A DNA stretch of 64,000 nt, taken from the NCBI RefSeq assembly GCF_004340665.1, contig NZ_SLWO01000010.1, forward strand, positions 40,169 to 104,168, written 5' to 3'. This DNA is from Pedobacter psychrotolerans (lineage in GTDB: Bacteria > Bacteroidota > Bacteroidia > Sphingobacteriales > Sphingobacteriaceae). The notes below the pieces were generated by a model. That model was given only the letters and a program-made list of their open reading frames with translations. It made no database searches and had not been told where the DNA came from. Below, in pieces: positions 52,854-62,135 of this stretch. Every line of letters starts with the position of its first letter. The stretch's first letter is position 1. The translations under genes were made by a program, and so were the position numbers.

Positions 52854-52861
52854 CAAATGTA
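52854..52861 (-). promoter_or_regulatory. -7 promoter box adjoining start of RlmI-like gene
   Basis: Minus strand TACATTTG, then CCGA, then ATG, a full match to TAnnTTTG with a 4-bp gap. This again suggests a leaderless transcript. Confidence 0.5.
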
Positions 52862-52985
52862 AGTATTAGTTTGGAGTTAGGCGAATAGCGTATGGCGTTT
52901 AACGATAGGCGGAAAGTGTATGGCAGTGGCTGAATAGCATTAAGCATTATTTAAAAAATAACCCGATCCTTAGCAGCCCAGCCAT

Positions 52986-54020
52986 CTACAAAAACCTGTT
53001 TCCTAAAGTCTTTTGCATTTTAACCAGCTCGGTATCTAAAACCCTCACTTCAAATTCAGTAACCGGTCTTTTGGCCTCAATCATAGAGATCAGCAATTCT
53101 GTTGCCACCTGTCCCATTTCAAATGCAGGCTGTTTTACAGAAGTTAGTGAAGGGGAAAAGAGTTCAACCAAATTGGAATTGGTAAATCCTGCAATCGCGA
53201 TTTTATGTGCAACACCTGGGTTGGTCTTTTTCATCGCCATAATACAACCCGTAGTCAGCCGATCGCTGGAAATAAAAATACCATCCGGATTAAGCGGCAA
53301 AAGTTCTTTCACAGCATCTTCGAGTTCGATGCTGTGCATGCCGCCGTGCTGGCAATATTTTACCAGTTCTGTTTTAAATTCAATATTATATTTAGCCAGT
53401 GCAGCCTGATATCCTTTTAGCCTCTCTTTGGTGATGGAAAGATTTTCGGAGTTTGTTAAATGTGCTATAGTTCTTTTACCTGATAAAATCAGATGCTCTG
53501 TAGCATCAAATGCACCTTTAAAATTATTCGCAATGACTTTATGTGTTTCAAAATTTTCAGGAACACGATCAAAAAATACGATTGGTAAGCCTTTGGCATA
53601 TAAACTGCGTAAATATTCAATATCCTGTGTTTCAGAAGAAAGTGCGATCAGTAAACCATCAATGGAACGTGATGCCAGGTGCTCTACATTCAGTTTTTCC
53701 TGTTTATAAGATTCATGGCTTTGCGAAATAATGACATGGTAATCCCTATCATATGCAATTGATTCAATACCATTAATCACCTGCGAGAAAAAGTTATTGG
53801 CAATTTCGCTTACAATAATCCCGATGGAATAACTTCTACGCTCTTTTAAACTACGGGCAATTGGATTTGCACGGTAATTAACCTTTTCGGCATAGGCTAA
53901 AACCAGTTTTTTAGTTTCTTCGCTAATTTCGTAACGATCTCTCAAGGCCCTGGATACCGTAGAAGTAGATAATCCTAAAGCCTTGGCAATATCTTTTATG
54001 GTAGAAGTTTCAAATCTCAT
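52986..54020 (-). CDS. LacI family transcriptional regulator of pectin locus
   Basis: About 344 residues from the ATG at 54020. TIKDIAKALGLSTSTVSRALRDRYEIS near the N-terminus is the LacI helix-turn-helix and hinge. The periplasmic-binding-like effector domain follows (SYSIGIIVSEIANNFFSQVINGIE, IDGLLIALSS, then a PDGIFISSDRL block). Extension upstream to 54092 would precede the conserved start and is discounted. It is divergent from susC, so it probably represses the pectin operon until an oligosaccharide effector binds. Confidence 0.92.
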   Translation of the reverse strand: MRFETSTIKDIAKALGLSTSTVSRALRDRYEISEETKKLVLAYAEKVNYRANPIARSLKERRSYSIGIIVSEIANNFFSQVINGIESIAYDRDYHVIISQSHESYKQEKLNVEHLASRSIDGLLIALSSETQDIEYLRSLYAKGLPIVFFDRVPENFETHKVIANNFKGAFDATEHLILSGKRTIAHLTNSENLSITKERLKGYQAALAKYNIEFKTELVKYCQHGGMHSIELEDAVKELLPLNPDGIFISSDRLTTGCIMAMKKTNPGVAHKIAIAGFTNSNLVELFSPSLTSVKQPAFEMGQVATELLISMIEAKRPVTEFEVRVLDTELVKMQKTLGNRFL

Positions 54021-54103
54021 TTTTCGTGATGCGTACAAGTTACAAAAAATATCTCTGTTCGGGACTTTGAAACCGCAATTAATAAACGTCATATAAACGT
54101 TTT

Positions 54104-54117
54104 TGGGAACGATTGCA
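54104..54117. promoter_or_regulatory. Candidate LacI operator
   Basis: TGGGAACGATTGCA fits the imperfect dyad TGnnAACGnTTnCA typical of LacI-family sites with a central CG. A second central-CG palindrome AAACGTTT lies just upstream at 54095-54102. Both sit between the divergent regulator and susC genes. Confidence 0.45.
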
Positions 54118-54124
54118 CACTTTT

Positions 54125-54159
54125 TTTGTTAAATCTGGTTTCAATCCATTTTAAGTTTG
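54125..54159 (+). promoter_or_regulatory. Candidate promoter of the susC operon
   Basis: TTTG at 54125-54128 and TAAGTTTG at 54152-54159, a full -7 match, are separated by 23 bp, slightly longer than the usual 19-21. A leader of about 115 bases would then precede susC. The LacI operator candidate lies immediately upstream. Confidence 0.4.
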
Positions 54160-54281
54160 TAAAATTGTTTCCATCAACGTAACCAAATATTAACAAACCA
54201 AAACATTCCGAAATAGAATTTTCTTCTCCCGGCATATGTCCACCTAAAACTTAAACCAAGTATTTAATTTAATTCATCATT

Positions 54282-57200
54282 ATGAGCAGAGTTTTACTCT
54301 TTTTATCATTTCTCACTTTTTTTGGATTCACTGCAGTTCAGGCGCAAAACAGACAGCTTACAGGAACCGTAAAAGATAAAGCTGACGGGCAGGCTTTAGT
54401 TGGCGTAAGTGTAACCGTAAAAGATTCTAAATCTGGCGTAAGCACAGATGCTAACGGCGGTTATAAAGTGGCCGTTTCAGGCAAAGGCGCAGTCATTACT
54501 TTTGCCTATGTTGGTTATAAAACTCGTGTAGTTACACTCGGAGATCAAAGTAAACTAGACATTACATTAGAAGAAGATGCCAATAATTTACAGGAAGTTA
54601 CGGTAAATATTGGTTATGGTTCAGTAAGAAAAGAAGCCTTAACAGGTGCTGTTTCTTCTGTTTCAGGAAAAGATATTGAACAATTCCCAGTGAGTACTGC
54701 AGCGCAGGCATTGGCAGGAAAGCTGGCCGGTGTTTCGGTAACCACAACAGAAGGTAGCCCAGGTGCGGAAGTGGTGATTAAAGTTCGTGGCGGGAGTTCG
54801 TTAACAGGCGATAACTCACCATTGTACATCGTTGATGGAATTCAGGTAGAAAATGCCTTATCCATCTTATCCCCAAACGAGATTCAATCCATAGATGTAT
54901 TAAAAGATGTGGCATCCACTTCCATTTATGGTAGCAGAGGTGCGAACGGGGTAGTCATCATCACGACAAAAAGTGGTAAACCCGGCAAACCGATTATCTC
55001 CTTTGATGCTTATGCCGGTTCGAGACAAATTGTAAATAAACTTGATGTAATGAACCCATATGAGTTTGTTAAATACCAATACGAACTTTACAATAACAAT
55101 ACTGCGCAGGATGTTAAGGACAGTTTTACAAAACGCTATGGTACTTTTGAGGATTTAGATATCTATAAAAATATTCAGAATATCGACTGGCAAGATAAAG
55201 TTTTTGGCAGACAAGCTTTTAGCCATACTGAAGTTTTAAATCTCTCTGGCGGTTCTAAAAAAACAACTTATAATGTTTCAGTTAATAATACAGATGAAGA
55301 TGGCATTATGCTTAACTCTGGTTTTACAAGAACCTTTGCATCTGTTCGCTTGGATCACAAATTTACAGACAAGTTAAGGGTTGGGATCAATGCACGTTAT
55401 AGCCGTCAGCGTGTTGATGGTATTGGTACAACATCAACCGGATCGCAAGGTACAAATCGCTTAAGAAACTCGGTTCGGTATCAACCCTATTCTGGCGGAA
55501 GTGACAGTGGAGATTTATTTGATGCCGATTACCTGACAACAGGTTTATCAAATCCCATTACGCTAGCCAATCAAGAATTAAAATATGATTACAGAAATGA
55601 TTTAATCAGCAGTGCTTACGCACAATATTCCATCTTAAAAAACCTGACTTTTAAAAGTACCGTGGGTTACAACAGGGTGAGCAGACATACTAATACTTTT
55701 AATGGTCCGGTGAGTAATGTGGCCAGAAACAGCGCTGGCTTACCAGCCATTCAGCTGGATACCGTATCTCAAAAGTCTTTCATCAATACCAATACCCTTT
55801 CTTATAAACCAGATTTAGGCAAAAACCACAGTTTAGATATTTTGGTTGGACAGGAAATTAACATGATCGACATTGATTCCAGGTCTACCACTACTAAATT
55901 TTTCCCGATAGATATTTCTGCAGAAGATGCCTTTAAAAGTGCAGTTCCGCCAAATACAGTACAAGACAGGCCTACTTCTTTAATTTCAGGAACCAGGCAG
56001 TTCTCTTTATTCAGCAGGCTTTCCTACGCTTTCAAAAACAAATATTTAGCCACTGTAAACTTCAGAACAGATGCTTCTTCCTTATTTGCTGAAGGTAAGC
56101 AATGGGGTTATTTCCCATCAGCTCAGGTAGCCTGGAGAGTAACCGAAGAAAAATTTATTAAAGACCTGGATCTTGACTGGTTAGAAAACTTTAAAGTAAG
56201 GATGAGTTATGGTGCTGCCGGAAACAACCGCATTGGTCAGGATTTATTCAGAACCTTATTTTACACCAGCTCTACCACCGGCGGTTATGCCGACAGAGAT
56301 AATGTGGTTACGCCTGGTTTGATTTCTGGCACGGCCACAGGTAATATTTTATCCAATCCGAACATTACCTGGGAGACCAATCTATCTAAAAACTTAGGAA
56401 TTGACATCGACCTTTTCAAAAACAGGCTCTCCCTCAACCTGGATTATTACGACAACCGGACTAAAAACCTGCTCTTAAATGCCAATGTTCCACAAACTAC
56501 AGGTTATGCCACTCAACAACAAAATGTAGGTAAAACGCAAAACAAAGGTTTTGAATTACAATTAAATTATCAGGCCGTAAAAACACAGAATTTTAATTAC
56601 ACCACAAGTTTTAACATTTCCTTTAACAGCAATAAAATTGTTGAACTGCAAAATGGCGTAAACTCATACATCACTCAATCTGGCTGGGTAAATAGCCTGG
56701 GCGATTTTAAAGTTGAAGTTGGTCAGCCAGTTGGACAATTCTACGGCTTTATTTCAGATGGACGATATACTGTAGATGATTTTACTTACGTACAAAATGC
56801 AACAACAGGAGCCTATACTTACACTTTAAAGCCAACAGTTGCCAACAGCAGGGTACTTTTAGGAAGTCGTGATCCGCAGCCAGGTGATATGAAAGTCAAA
56901 AAACTTTCTTCATCAACCAGCATGATGATTGGTGATGATGACAGAACCGTTTTAGGAAATTCGCAGCCAAAGTTTACAGGAGGTTTTAATAACCAGTTTG
57001 CCTATAAAAACTTTGACATGACGGTTTTTGTCAACTTCAGTTATGGAAGTAAAGTCTATAATGCCAATAAGATTGAATTTACTTCACAATATAATGTAAA
57101 AGACAATAATTTACTTTCTGTGATGAATGATCGCTGGCAGAATTTTGATGAAAATGGCGTGAAAGTTACCGATCCAAATCTATTAACGGCCATGAATGCC

Positions 57201-57512
57201 AATACCACTATGTGGACCCCAACAACTGGTAATTACGCACTTACTTCCTATGCTATAGAAAGTGGTTCATTTCTAAGAATCAGCAACGTTACACTAGGCT
57301 ATACTTTACCACAGAAATTAATGAAAAGAACCGGTTTCATTTCTAAACTAAGGGTTTACGGAACAGTTAACAATTTATATACAATTACTGGTTATACCGG
57401 TTACGATCCGGAAGCAAATACCCGCCGTTCAAACCCACTAACACCAGGAATAGATTACGCTGCATATCCACGTAGCAGATACATTCTTGCAGGTATTAAC
57501 ATGGTATTTTAA
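54282..57512 (+). CDS. SusC/RagA family TonB-linked outer membrane transporter
   Basis: A 1076-residue SusC-type receptor: signal peptide to about residue 21 (VQAQ), then a carboxypeptidase-regulatory-like domain at about 25-100 (LTGTVKDKADGQALVGVSVT). The plug at about 105-225 contains VNIGYGSVRKEALTGAVSSV, ALAGKLAGVSV and TSIYGSRGANGVVIITTKSG. A long barrel ends in a C-terminal phenylalanine (GINMVF). It pairs with the SusD-type protein to import glycan oligomers using TonB. The neighbouring pectin esterases suggest pectin-derived oligosaccharides. It is the first gene of the operon. Confidence 0.96.
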   Translation: MSRVLLFLSFLTFFGFTAVQAQNRQLTGTVKDKADGQALVGVSVTVKDSKSGVSTDANGGYKVAVSGKGAVITFAYVGYKTRVVTLGDQSKLDITLEEDANNLQEVTVNIGYGSVRKEALTGAVSSVSGKDIEQFPVSTAAQALAGKLAGVSVTTTEGSPGAEVVIKVRGGSSLTGDNSPLYIVDGIQVENALSILSPNEIQSIDVLKDVASTSIYGSRGANGVVIITTKSGKPGKPIISFDAYAGSRQIVNKLDVMNPYEFVKYQYELYNNNTAQDVKDSFTKRYGTFEDLDIYKNIQNIDWQDKVFGRQAFSHTEVLNLSGGSKKTTYNVSVNNTDEDGIMLNSGFTRTFASVRLDHKFTDKLRVGINARYSRQRVDGIGTTSTGSQGTNRLRNSVRYQPYSGGSDSGDLFDADYLTTGLSNPITLANQELKYDYRNDLISSAYAQYSILKNLTFKSTVGYNRVSRHTNTFNGPVSNVARNSAGLPAIQLDTVSQKSFINTNTLSYKPDLGKNHSLDILVGQEINMIDIDSRSTTTKFFPIDISAEDAFKSAVPPNTVQDRPTSLISGTRQFSLFSRLSYAFKNKYLATVNFRTDASSLFAEGKQWGYFPSAQVAWRVTEEKFIKDLDLDWLENFKVRMSYGAAGNNRIGQDLFRTLFYTSSTTGGYADRDNVVTPGLISGTATGNILSNPNITWETNLSKNLGIDIDLFKNRLSLNLDYYDNRTKNLLLNANVPQTTGYATQQQNVGKTQNKGFELQLNYQAVKTQNFNYTTSFNISFNSNKIVELQNGVNSYITQSGWVNSLGDFKVEVGQPVGQFYGFISDGRYTVDDFTYVQNATTGAYTYTLKPTVANSRVLLGSRDPQPGDMKVKKLSSSTSMMIGDDDRTVLGNSQPKFTGGFNNQFAYKNFDMTVFVNFSYGSKVYNANKIEFTSQYNVKDNNLLSVMNDRWQNFDENGVKVTDPNLLTAMNANTTMWTPTTGNYALTSYAIESGSFLRISNVTLGYTLPQKLMKRTGFISKLRVYGTVNNLYTITGYTGYDPEANTRRSNPLTPGIDYAAYPRSRYILAGINMVF

Positions 57513-57530
57513 TCATAACATTAAAGAAAA

Positions 57531-59366
57531 ATGAACAATAAATTTATAAAATCTGCTTTAATGGTCATGACGATTGCAGCAGTTTGCGTTAATACTTCTT
57601 GTAAAAAATATTTAGATGTGCAATCGCCATCTACATCGTCTCCAGATGTGGTTTTTGAAAACACAGCCAACACGAATGCAGCCATAATTGGGGTGTATAA
57701 CAGGCTTTGTGGTGATAATGGTTATGGCAACCGGATTTCTACCTTGTTTGGCGTAACAGCTGATGATTTTAGAACTTCAGGCAGTTACAGTTCTTCTGAT
57801 CGCCGTGGAATTAGTATGTATGGCGCAAGTTCTGATAATACAGATCTCACCAATCCGTTTTTACAACTCTATCAAGGCGTAGAACGTGCCAACATTTGCA
57901 TCAAATACATTCCGGCTTCCAAACTTTATAACGATGGATCAGAAGCTGATAAAACCATAATGAAACGCTATTTAGGCGAAGCTTTAACATTAAGGGCGCA
58001 ATTCTTACATGAACTGATTCGCAACTGGGGAGATGTGCCGGTATCTTTCGTACCCTCTGCAGATGCTGAGACACTTTATGGCCCAAATGTAGACCGCAAT
58101 CAAACCTATGATAAAATTATTGCCGATTTAAAAACAGCCGAAGACCTGGTGCCATGGAGAAGTGGTATTACTGAATACGGAAGTTTTCGCTTTACAAAAG
58201 GCGCTATCAAAGCATTAAGGGCACGTTTAGCACTGGCACGTGGCGGATACTACCTGAAACGCAACCAGATGACGCGCAGCAGCGATTACTTAACTTACTA
58301 CAAAATTGCATTTGATGAGTGTCTGGATATTATGAATAACAGATCTGAACATAGCTTAAATCCAAGTTATGAAAATGTGTTTAAAACCTTACACGGAACC
58401 CGCCTGGATGATGCTCATGAACTGATGTTTGAAGTGGCCGCTTTTGGCAGTAATGCCACAACCGATAGTAAATTGGGTTATTACAATGGCATCCGCTTCA
58501 ATGCAGCTTCTACATATGGCACAGGTGGTGGCGGGATGAACGCCATTCCAACATATTTTTATGATTTCGATGTAACCAAAGATTGCCGCAGAGATGTAAC
58601 CATTGGTGTGTTCGAAATTACAGCCACCTCAAAAAAGATCATCAATACACTTTTTAACATGACGGATGGAAAATTCCGCAAATCGTGGACATCCTATAAC
58701 GGTTCTTCGGCAGCACAAAACTTTAGTATTAACTGGCCTTTAATCCGCTTTGCAGATGTGTTGTTGATGTACGCCGAAGCAGATAATGAAATTAATGGCG
58801 CACCATCAGCAACCGCAGTAAGTGCCCTGCAGGAAGTTCAGAAAAGAGCCTACCTGGGTTTTGAAACACAAATCCCTGTTACGCCAACTGCTAAAACTGA
58901 TTTTTTCAATGCATTGGTTAAAGAGCGTTTATTGGAATTTGGTGGTGAGGCGATTAGAAAATATGACCTGATCAGATGGAATTTATTGGGTAGTAAATTC
59001 GAAGAAACACGTGCAAAAATAAGGGCATTAATTGCCGGAACAGGCGCTTATGCAGGAGTTCCAGATTATATTTATGCCAAGGAAGGAAATTACCTTTTAG
59101 GCACCAGCGTAAATGAGGTAGCCACTTTAGATTTGTTTGGCGGCACGCCCAACAATGTTTTTGCTTCACCTGGATTGGGTGTTGCTTCAGCACCAACAGG
59201 ATACACAACCAAAAACTGGAGAAAATCTGTATCAGAAGACAATTCAATTACCAGTACTTCAACAGGCATAGCCTTTTATTTCGAAGCCAATAAAAAAGAG
59301 CTTTTCCCTTATCCGAAAACTGCTTTGATCGAAAACACCAGCATGGTACAAAACTTTGGTTATTAA
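57531..59366 (+). CDS. SusD/RagB family nutrient-binding outer membrane lipoprotein
   Basis: A 611-residue lipoprotein with a lipobox ending at Cys24 (VCVNTSC) and the SusD start KKYLDVQSPSTSSPDVVFENTANTNAAIIGVYN. The TPR-like scaffold follows (GEALTLRAQFLHELIRNWGDVPV), and ends with LIRWNL and PYPKTALIENTSMVQNFGY-like SusD C-terminal blocks. It covers the SusC barrel and captures glycan. It lies 18 bp after susC. An oligogalacturonide or rhamnogalacturonan fragment is the inferred ligand. Confidence 0.95.
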   Translation: MNNKFIKSALMVMTIAAVCVNTSCKKYLDVQSPSTSSPDVVFENTANTNAAIIGVYNRLCGDNGYGNRISTLFGVTADDFRTSGSYSSSDRRGISMYGASSDNTDLTNPFLQLYQGVERANICIKYIPASKLYNDGSEADKTIMKRYLGEALTLRAQFLHELIRNWGDVPVSFVPSADAETLYGPNVDRNQTYDKIIADLKTAEDLVPWRSGITEYGSFRFTKGAIKALRARLALARGGYYLKRNQMTRSSDYLTYYKIAFDECLDIMNNRSEHSLNPSYENVFKTLHGTRLDDAHELMFEVAAFGSNATTDSKLGYYNGIRFNAASTYGTGGGGMNAIPTYFYDFDVTKDCRRDVTIGVFEITATSKKIINTLFNMTDGKFRKSWTSYNGSSAAQNFSINWPLIRFADVLLMYAEADNEINGAPSATAVSALQEVQKRAYLGFETQIPVTPTAKTDFFNALVKERLLEFGGEAIRKYDLIRWNLLGSKFEETRAKIRALIAGTGAYAGVPDYIYAKEGNYLLGTSVNEVATLDLFGGTPNNVFASPGLGVASAPTGYTTKNWRKSVSEDNSITSTSTGIAFYFEANKKELFPYPKTALIENTSMVQNFGY

Positions 59367-59384
59367 CGTTTAGAAACATCAATA

Positions 59385-61031
59385 ATGAAAAAAATGATAT
59401 CTCAGATCAGCAGCAAAGTGGCAATGCTTGTTTTAATGATTATTGCACTAAATGCCTGTAAAAAATCGGAAGATCAGCCTGATGAGCCTGCCAGGTTATT
59501 TAAACCCAGCGAAGTTAAAATTACCTCAGGAGAAACTCAGGCTAAATTAACCTGGACTGTACCATTGATGGCAACCGGTAAAACCTTAAAATACAGCATA
59601 GATTTCTCTACCGATTCTACTTTTGCAACCATTAAATACTCCGCAACATCAGATACTGCAGGCGTAACGGTTACAGAAGATAATATTCCGGTGCGGACAA
59701 AATATTATGCCAGGGTTAAGGCCAATGCTACAGCAGATCAACCTGAATCTAAATATGTAAGAAGCAGTGTGTTTCAGTTGAGCGGCACACAATTGTTTCT
59801 GGCCGTAAGGGATAACGACATCAAAGAAACCAATATCACACTTCGTTTTAAACCAACAGTAGGTTTAAGTTCAATTGTACTTACTCCAGCCACCGGTGCT
59901 GCAGTAACCACATCGCTTAGCACTGCTGATGCAGCTGCTGGTATAAAAACCATTAGCGGAATAAATGCGGGCGTTTTATACAGCGCAGAACTTTTTGATG
60001 GGACTAAAAGCAAAGGGCTGGTTACTTTTACCACGCTTTTACCAACTAATTATACGGTGAAACTAAATCCTGGTGATGATCTGGCCGCAGCCATTACCAA
60101 TGCAGCTAATGGTGCAATCATCGGGTTAAATCCCGGTACTTACACTTTAGCAGCCACTTCATTCATCACACAGAAAACCATTACCATAAAGTCAACCTCT
60201 GGTAACCCAACAGATACAAAGGTAAATTACAAAGAAATAGATCTGGAGGGTACAGGTGCAGGTGTTACACTTTCAGGAATAGAATTTGACGGTACAGCTG
60301 GAGCCTCACTTTATTTCATCAACTTCATTGGCTCTCAAGCGGCAAATGGTTCAGCAGCCACTTTTACCAACGTGGTGGTCGAAAATTGTATTGTGCATGG
60401 TTCTACCACGGCATTTCTCCGTGGAGATCGTGGAACAGCAGCCAGAGATTTTAAAATCACCAACATTACAGTAAACAATACCATCGTTTACGATATGGGA
60501 TTAAATGGCTCTTCAGCTTACTATACTTTCCATGTAAATAAAATGCAGTTTAACACTATTGGTATATCCAAATCTACATTTTACAATGCTGGGCCAGGTT
60601 TAGTAACGGCTAGCACAACCTATGCTGGCGATGTAGTTCCAACTGTAGCCATAAGCAACTCAACCTTTAATGGTTTCGGCGGAAATGCAAAATATATTTT
60701 GCTTGATGCCAATGCAAATCCCATTAAATTTACCATACTGAATAGCATTTTAGCGAACACACCAAAATCGGGTACCGTAAACGCTGCTGCCATTCGGTCA
60801 ACTGGGGCAGGGAGCACATTGAGCATCTCGAACAGTAATTATTTTAACCTGTCAAGCGCTTTAACCGGAGGTACCACATTAACCTTTGGAACAGCAACAT
60901 TAACCAGCAATCAAACCCAAAACTTAGGTTGGTCTGCCACTACAACTGACTTTACCCTTTCGGCTAATTCTACACTTAGAACAGCCGGCAATACAGGCAG
61001 TTCGATTGGTGACCCAAGATGGACATATTAA
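59385..61031 (+). CDS. DUF4957/DUF5123-like surface lipoprotein
   Basis: A 548-residue lipoprotein with lipobox LNAC at Cys25. Residues 42-125 form a fibronectin type III-like domain (EVKITSGETQAKLTWTVP). From about 215 on is a right-handed beta-helix of the DUF4957/DUF5123 type (LAAAITNAANGAIIGLNPGTY, LEGTGAGVTLSGIEFDG, then repeated turns). The fold is related to pectate lyases, but I see no intact lyase catalytic set. It is probably a glycan-binding surface protein of the pectin locus, third gene in the operon, ending at a terminator. Confidence 0.87.
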   Translation: MKKMISQISSKVAMLVLMIIALNACKKSEDQPDEPARLFKPSEVKITSGETQAKLTWTVPLMATGKTLKYSIDFSTDSTFATIKYSATSDTAGVTVTEDNIPVRTKYYARVKANATADQPESKYVRSSVFQLSGTQLFLAVRDNDIKETNITLRFKPTVGLSSIVLTPATGAAVTTSLSTADAAAGIKTISGINAGVLYSAELFDGTKSKGLVTFTTLLPTNYTVKLNPGDDLAAAITNAANGAIIGLNPGTYTLAATSFITQKTITIKSTSGNPTDTKVNYKEIDLEGTGAGVTLSGIEFDGTAGASLYFINFIGSQAANGSAATFTNVVVENCIVHGSTTAFLRGDRGTAARDFKITNITVNNTIVYDMGLNGSSAYYTFHVNKMQFNTIGISKSTFYNAGPGLVTASTTYAGDVVPTVAISNSTFNGFGGNAKYILLDANANPIKFTILNSILANTPKSGTVNAAAIRSTGAGSTLSISNSNYFNLSSALTGGTTLTFGTATLTSNQTQNLGWSATTTDFTLSANSTLRTAGNTGSSIGDPRWTY

Positions 61032-61047
61032 AACCTCTCAATTTTAT

Positions 61048-61080
61048 AAAAGGGCAGGATTTATTCTGCCCTTTTTTATT
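61048..61080 (+). terminator. Rho-independent terminator within the pectin locus
   Basis: AAAAGGGCAG and CTGCCCTTTT pair perfectly around GATTTATT, followed by TTATT. It closes the susC-susD-DUF4957 transcript before the esterase genes, implying a partial stop or a separate promoter for them. Confidence 0.85.
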
Positions 61081-61112
61081 GATCTTTAAATCTTAAATCT
61101 CACCTTTAGTAA

Positions 61113-62132
61113 ATGCTTCAAATCATATCTTTTAGATTTACCGCACTGTTTCTACTGGCTCTGTTTTTTCTACAGGCCCAAGCACAAGACCCTAAGTATC
61201 CTGCCGAAATAACCGTTTCAAAAGATGGAAGCGGCAATTACAAAACCATTCAGGATGCGGTAAATTCAGTTCGCGATTTAGGCGAAAAAGAAGTTAAAAT
61301 TTTTGTGAAAAACGGGACTTATCAGGAGAAACTAATTATTCCTTCCTGGAAAACCAATATCAGTATTATTGGAGAAAACAGCGAAAAAACAATCATCACA
61401 TTTAATGATTATTCTGGAAAGATAAACCCGAACAAAGATGCTTTTAGTAATGAAAAAATGAGCACTTATACCTCCTATTCTGTTTTAGTGCAGGGCAATG
61501 ATTGCATTTTAGAAAATCTCACCATTATCAATTCTTCAGGGCGAGTGGGACAGGCGGTGGCACTTCATGTAGAAGGCGATCGTTTTGTTGCCAGAAACTG
61601 CAAATTTTTAGGTAATCAGGATACCCTATATGCCGCCACAGAAAAAAGCAGACAGTATTACGTGAACTGTTATATAGAAGGTACAACAGATTTTATTTTC
61701 GGGCAGGCCACCGCGATATTTCAGAATTGTGAGGTAAAAAGTTTAAGTGATTCATTTGTTACGGCAGCCGCCACTTCTAAAAATCAACAATTTGGCTTTG
61801 TGTTTTTTGACTGTAAACTTATAGCTGATCAATCGGTTAATAAAGTTTACCTGGGCAGACCATGGCGGCCCTTTGCCAAAACCGTCTTCATTCGATGTGA
61901 GTTAGGCAAACACATTCTTCCCGAAGGATGGAACCCCTGGAAGGGCGATAAAATGTTTCCTGATAAAGAGAAAAATACTTTTTACGCAGAGTATAAAAGT
62001 GTAGGTGATGGTGCATCTCCAGCTACGAGGATAAGCTGGAGCAAGCAATTATCTAATCAGGAAGCACGAAATTATTCTGTTAAAAATATACTCAGCGGCA
62101 CAGATCACTGGAATCCTACCATTAAAAACTAG
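61113..62132 (+). CDS. Pectinesterase (carbohydrate esterase family 8)
   Basis: A 339-residue exported enzyme (signal peptide to about QAQAQ25) that removes methyl esters from pectin. GQAVALHVEGDRFVARNCKF contains the oxyanion-side Gln. D170 in GNQDTLY and D193 in GTTDFIFG are the catalytic aspartates. R249 in YLGRPWRP is the substrate-binding arginine. The fold is a right-handed beta-helix. All catalytic residues are present, so activity is expected in the periplasm or at the surface. Confidence 0.95.
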   Translation: MLQIISFRFTALFLLALFFLQAQAQDPKYPAEITVSKDGSGNYKTIQDAVNSVRDLGEKEVKIFVKNGTYQEKLIIPSWKTNISIIGENSEKTIITFNDYSGKINPNKDAFSNEKMSTYTSYSVLVQGNDCILENLTIINSSGRVGQAVALHVEGDRFVARNCKFLGNQDTLYAATEKSRQYYVNCYIEGTTDFIFGQATAIFQNCEVKSLSDSFVTAAATSKNQQFGFVFFDCKLIADQSVNKVYLGRPWRPFAKTVFIRCELGKHILPEGWNPWKGDKMFPDKEKNTFYAEYKSVGDGASPATRISWSKQLSNQEARNYSVKNILSGTDHWNPTIKN

Positions 62133-62135
62133 CAC

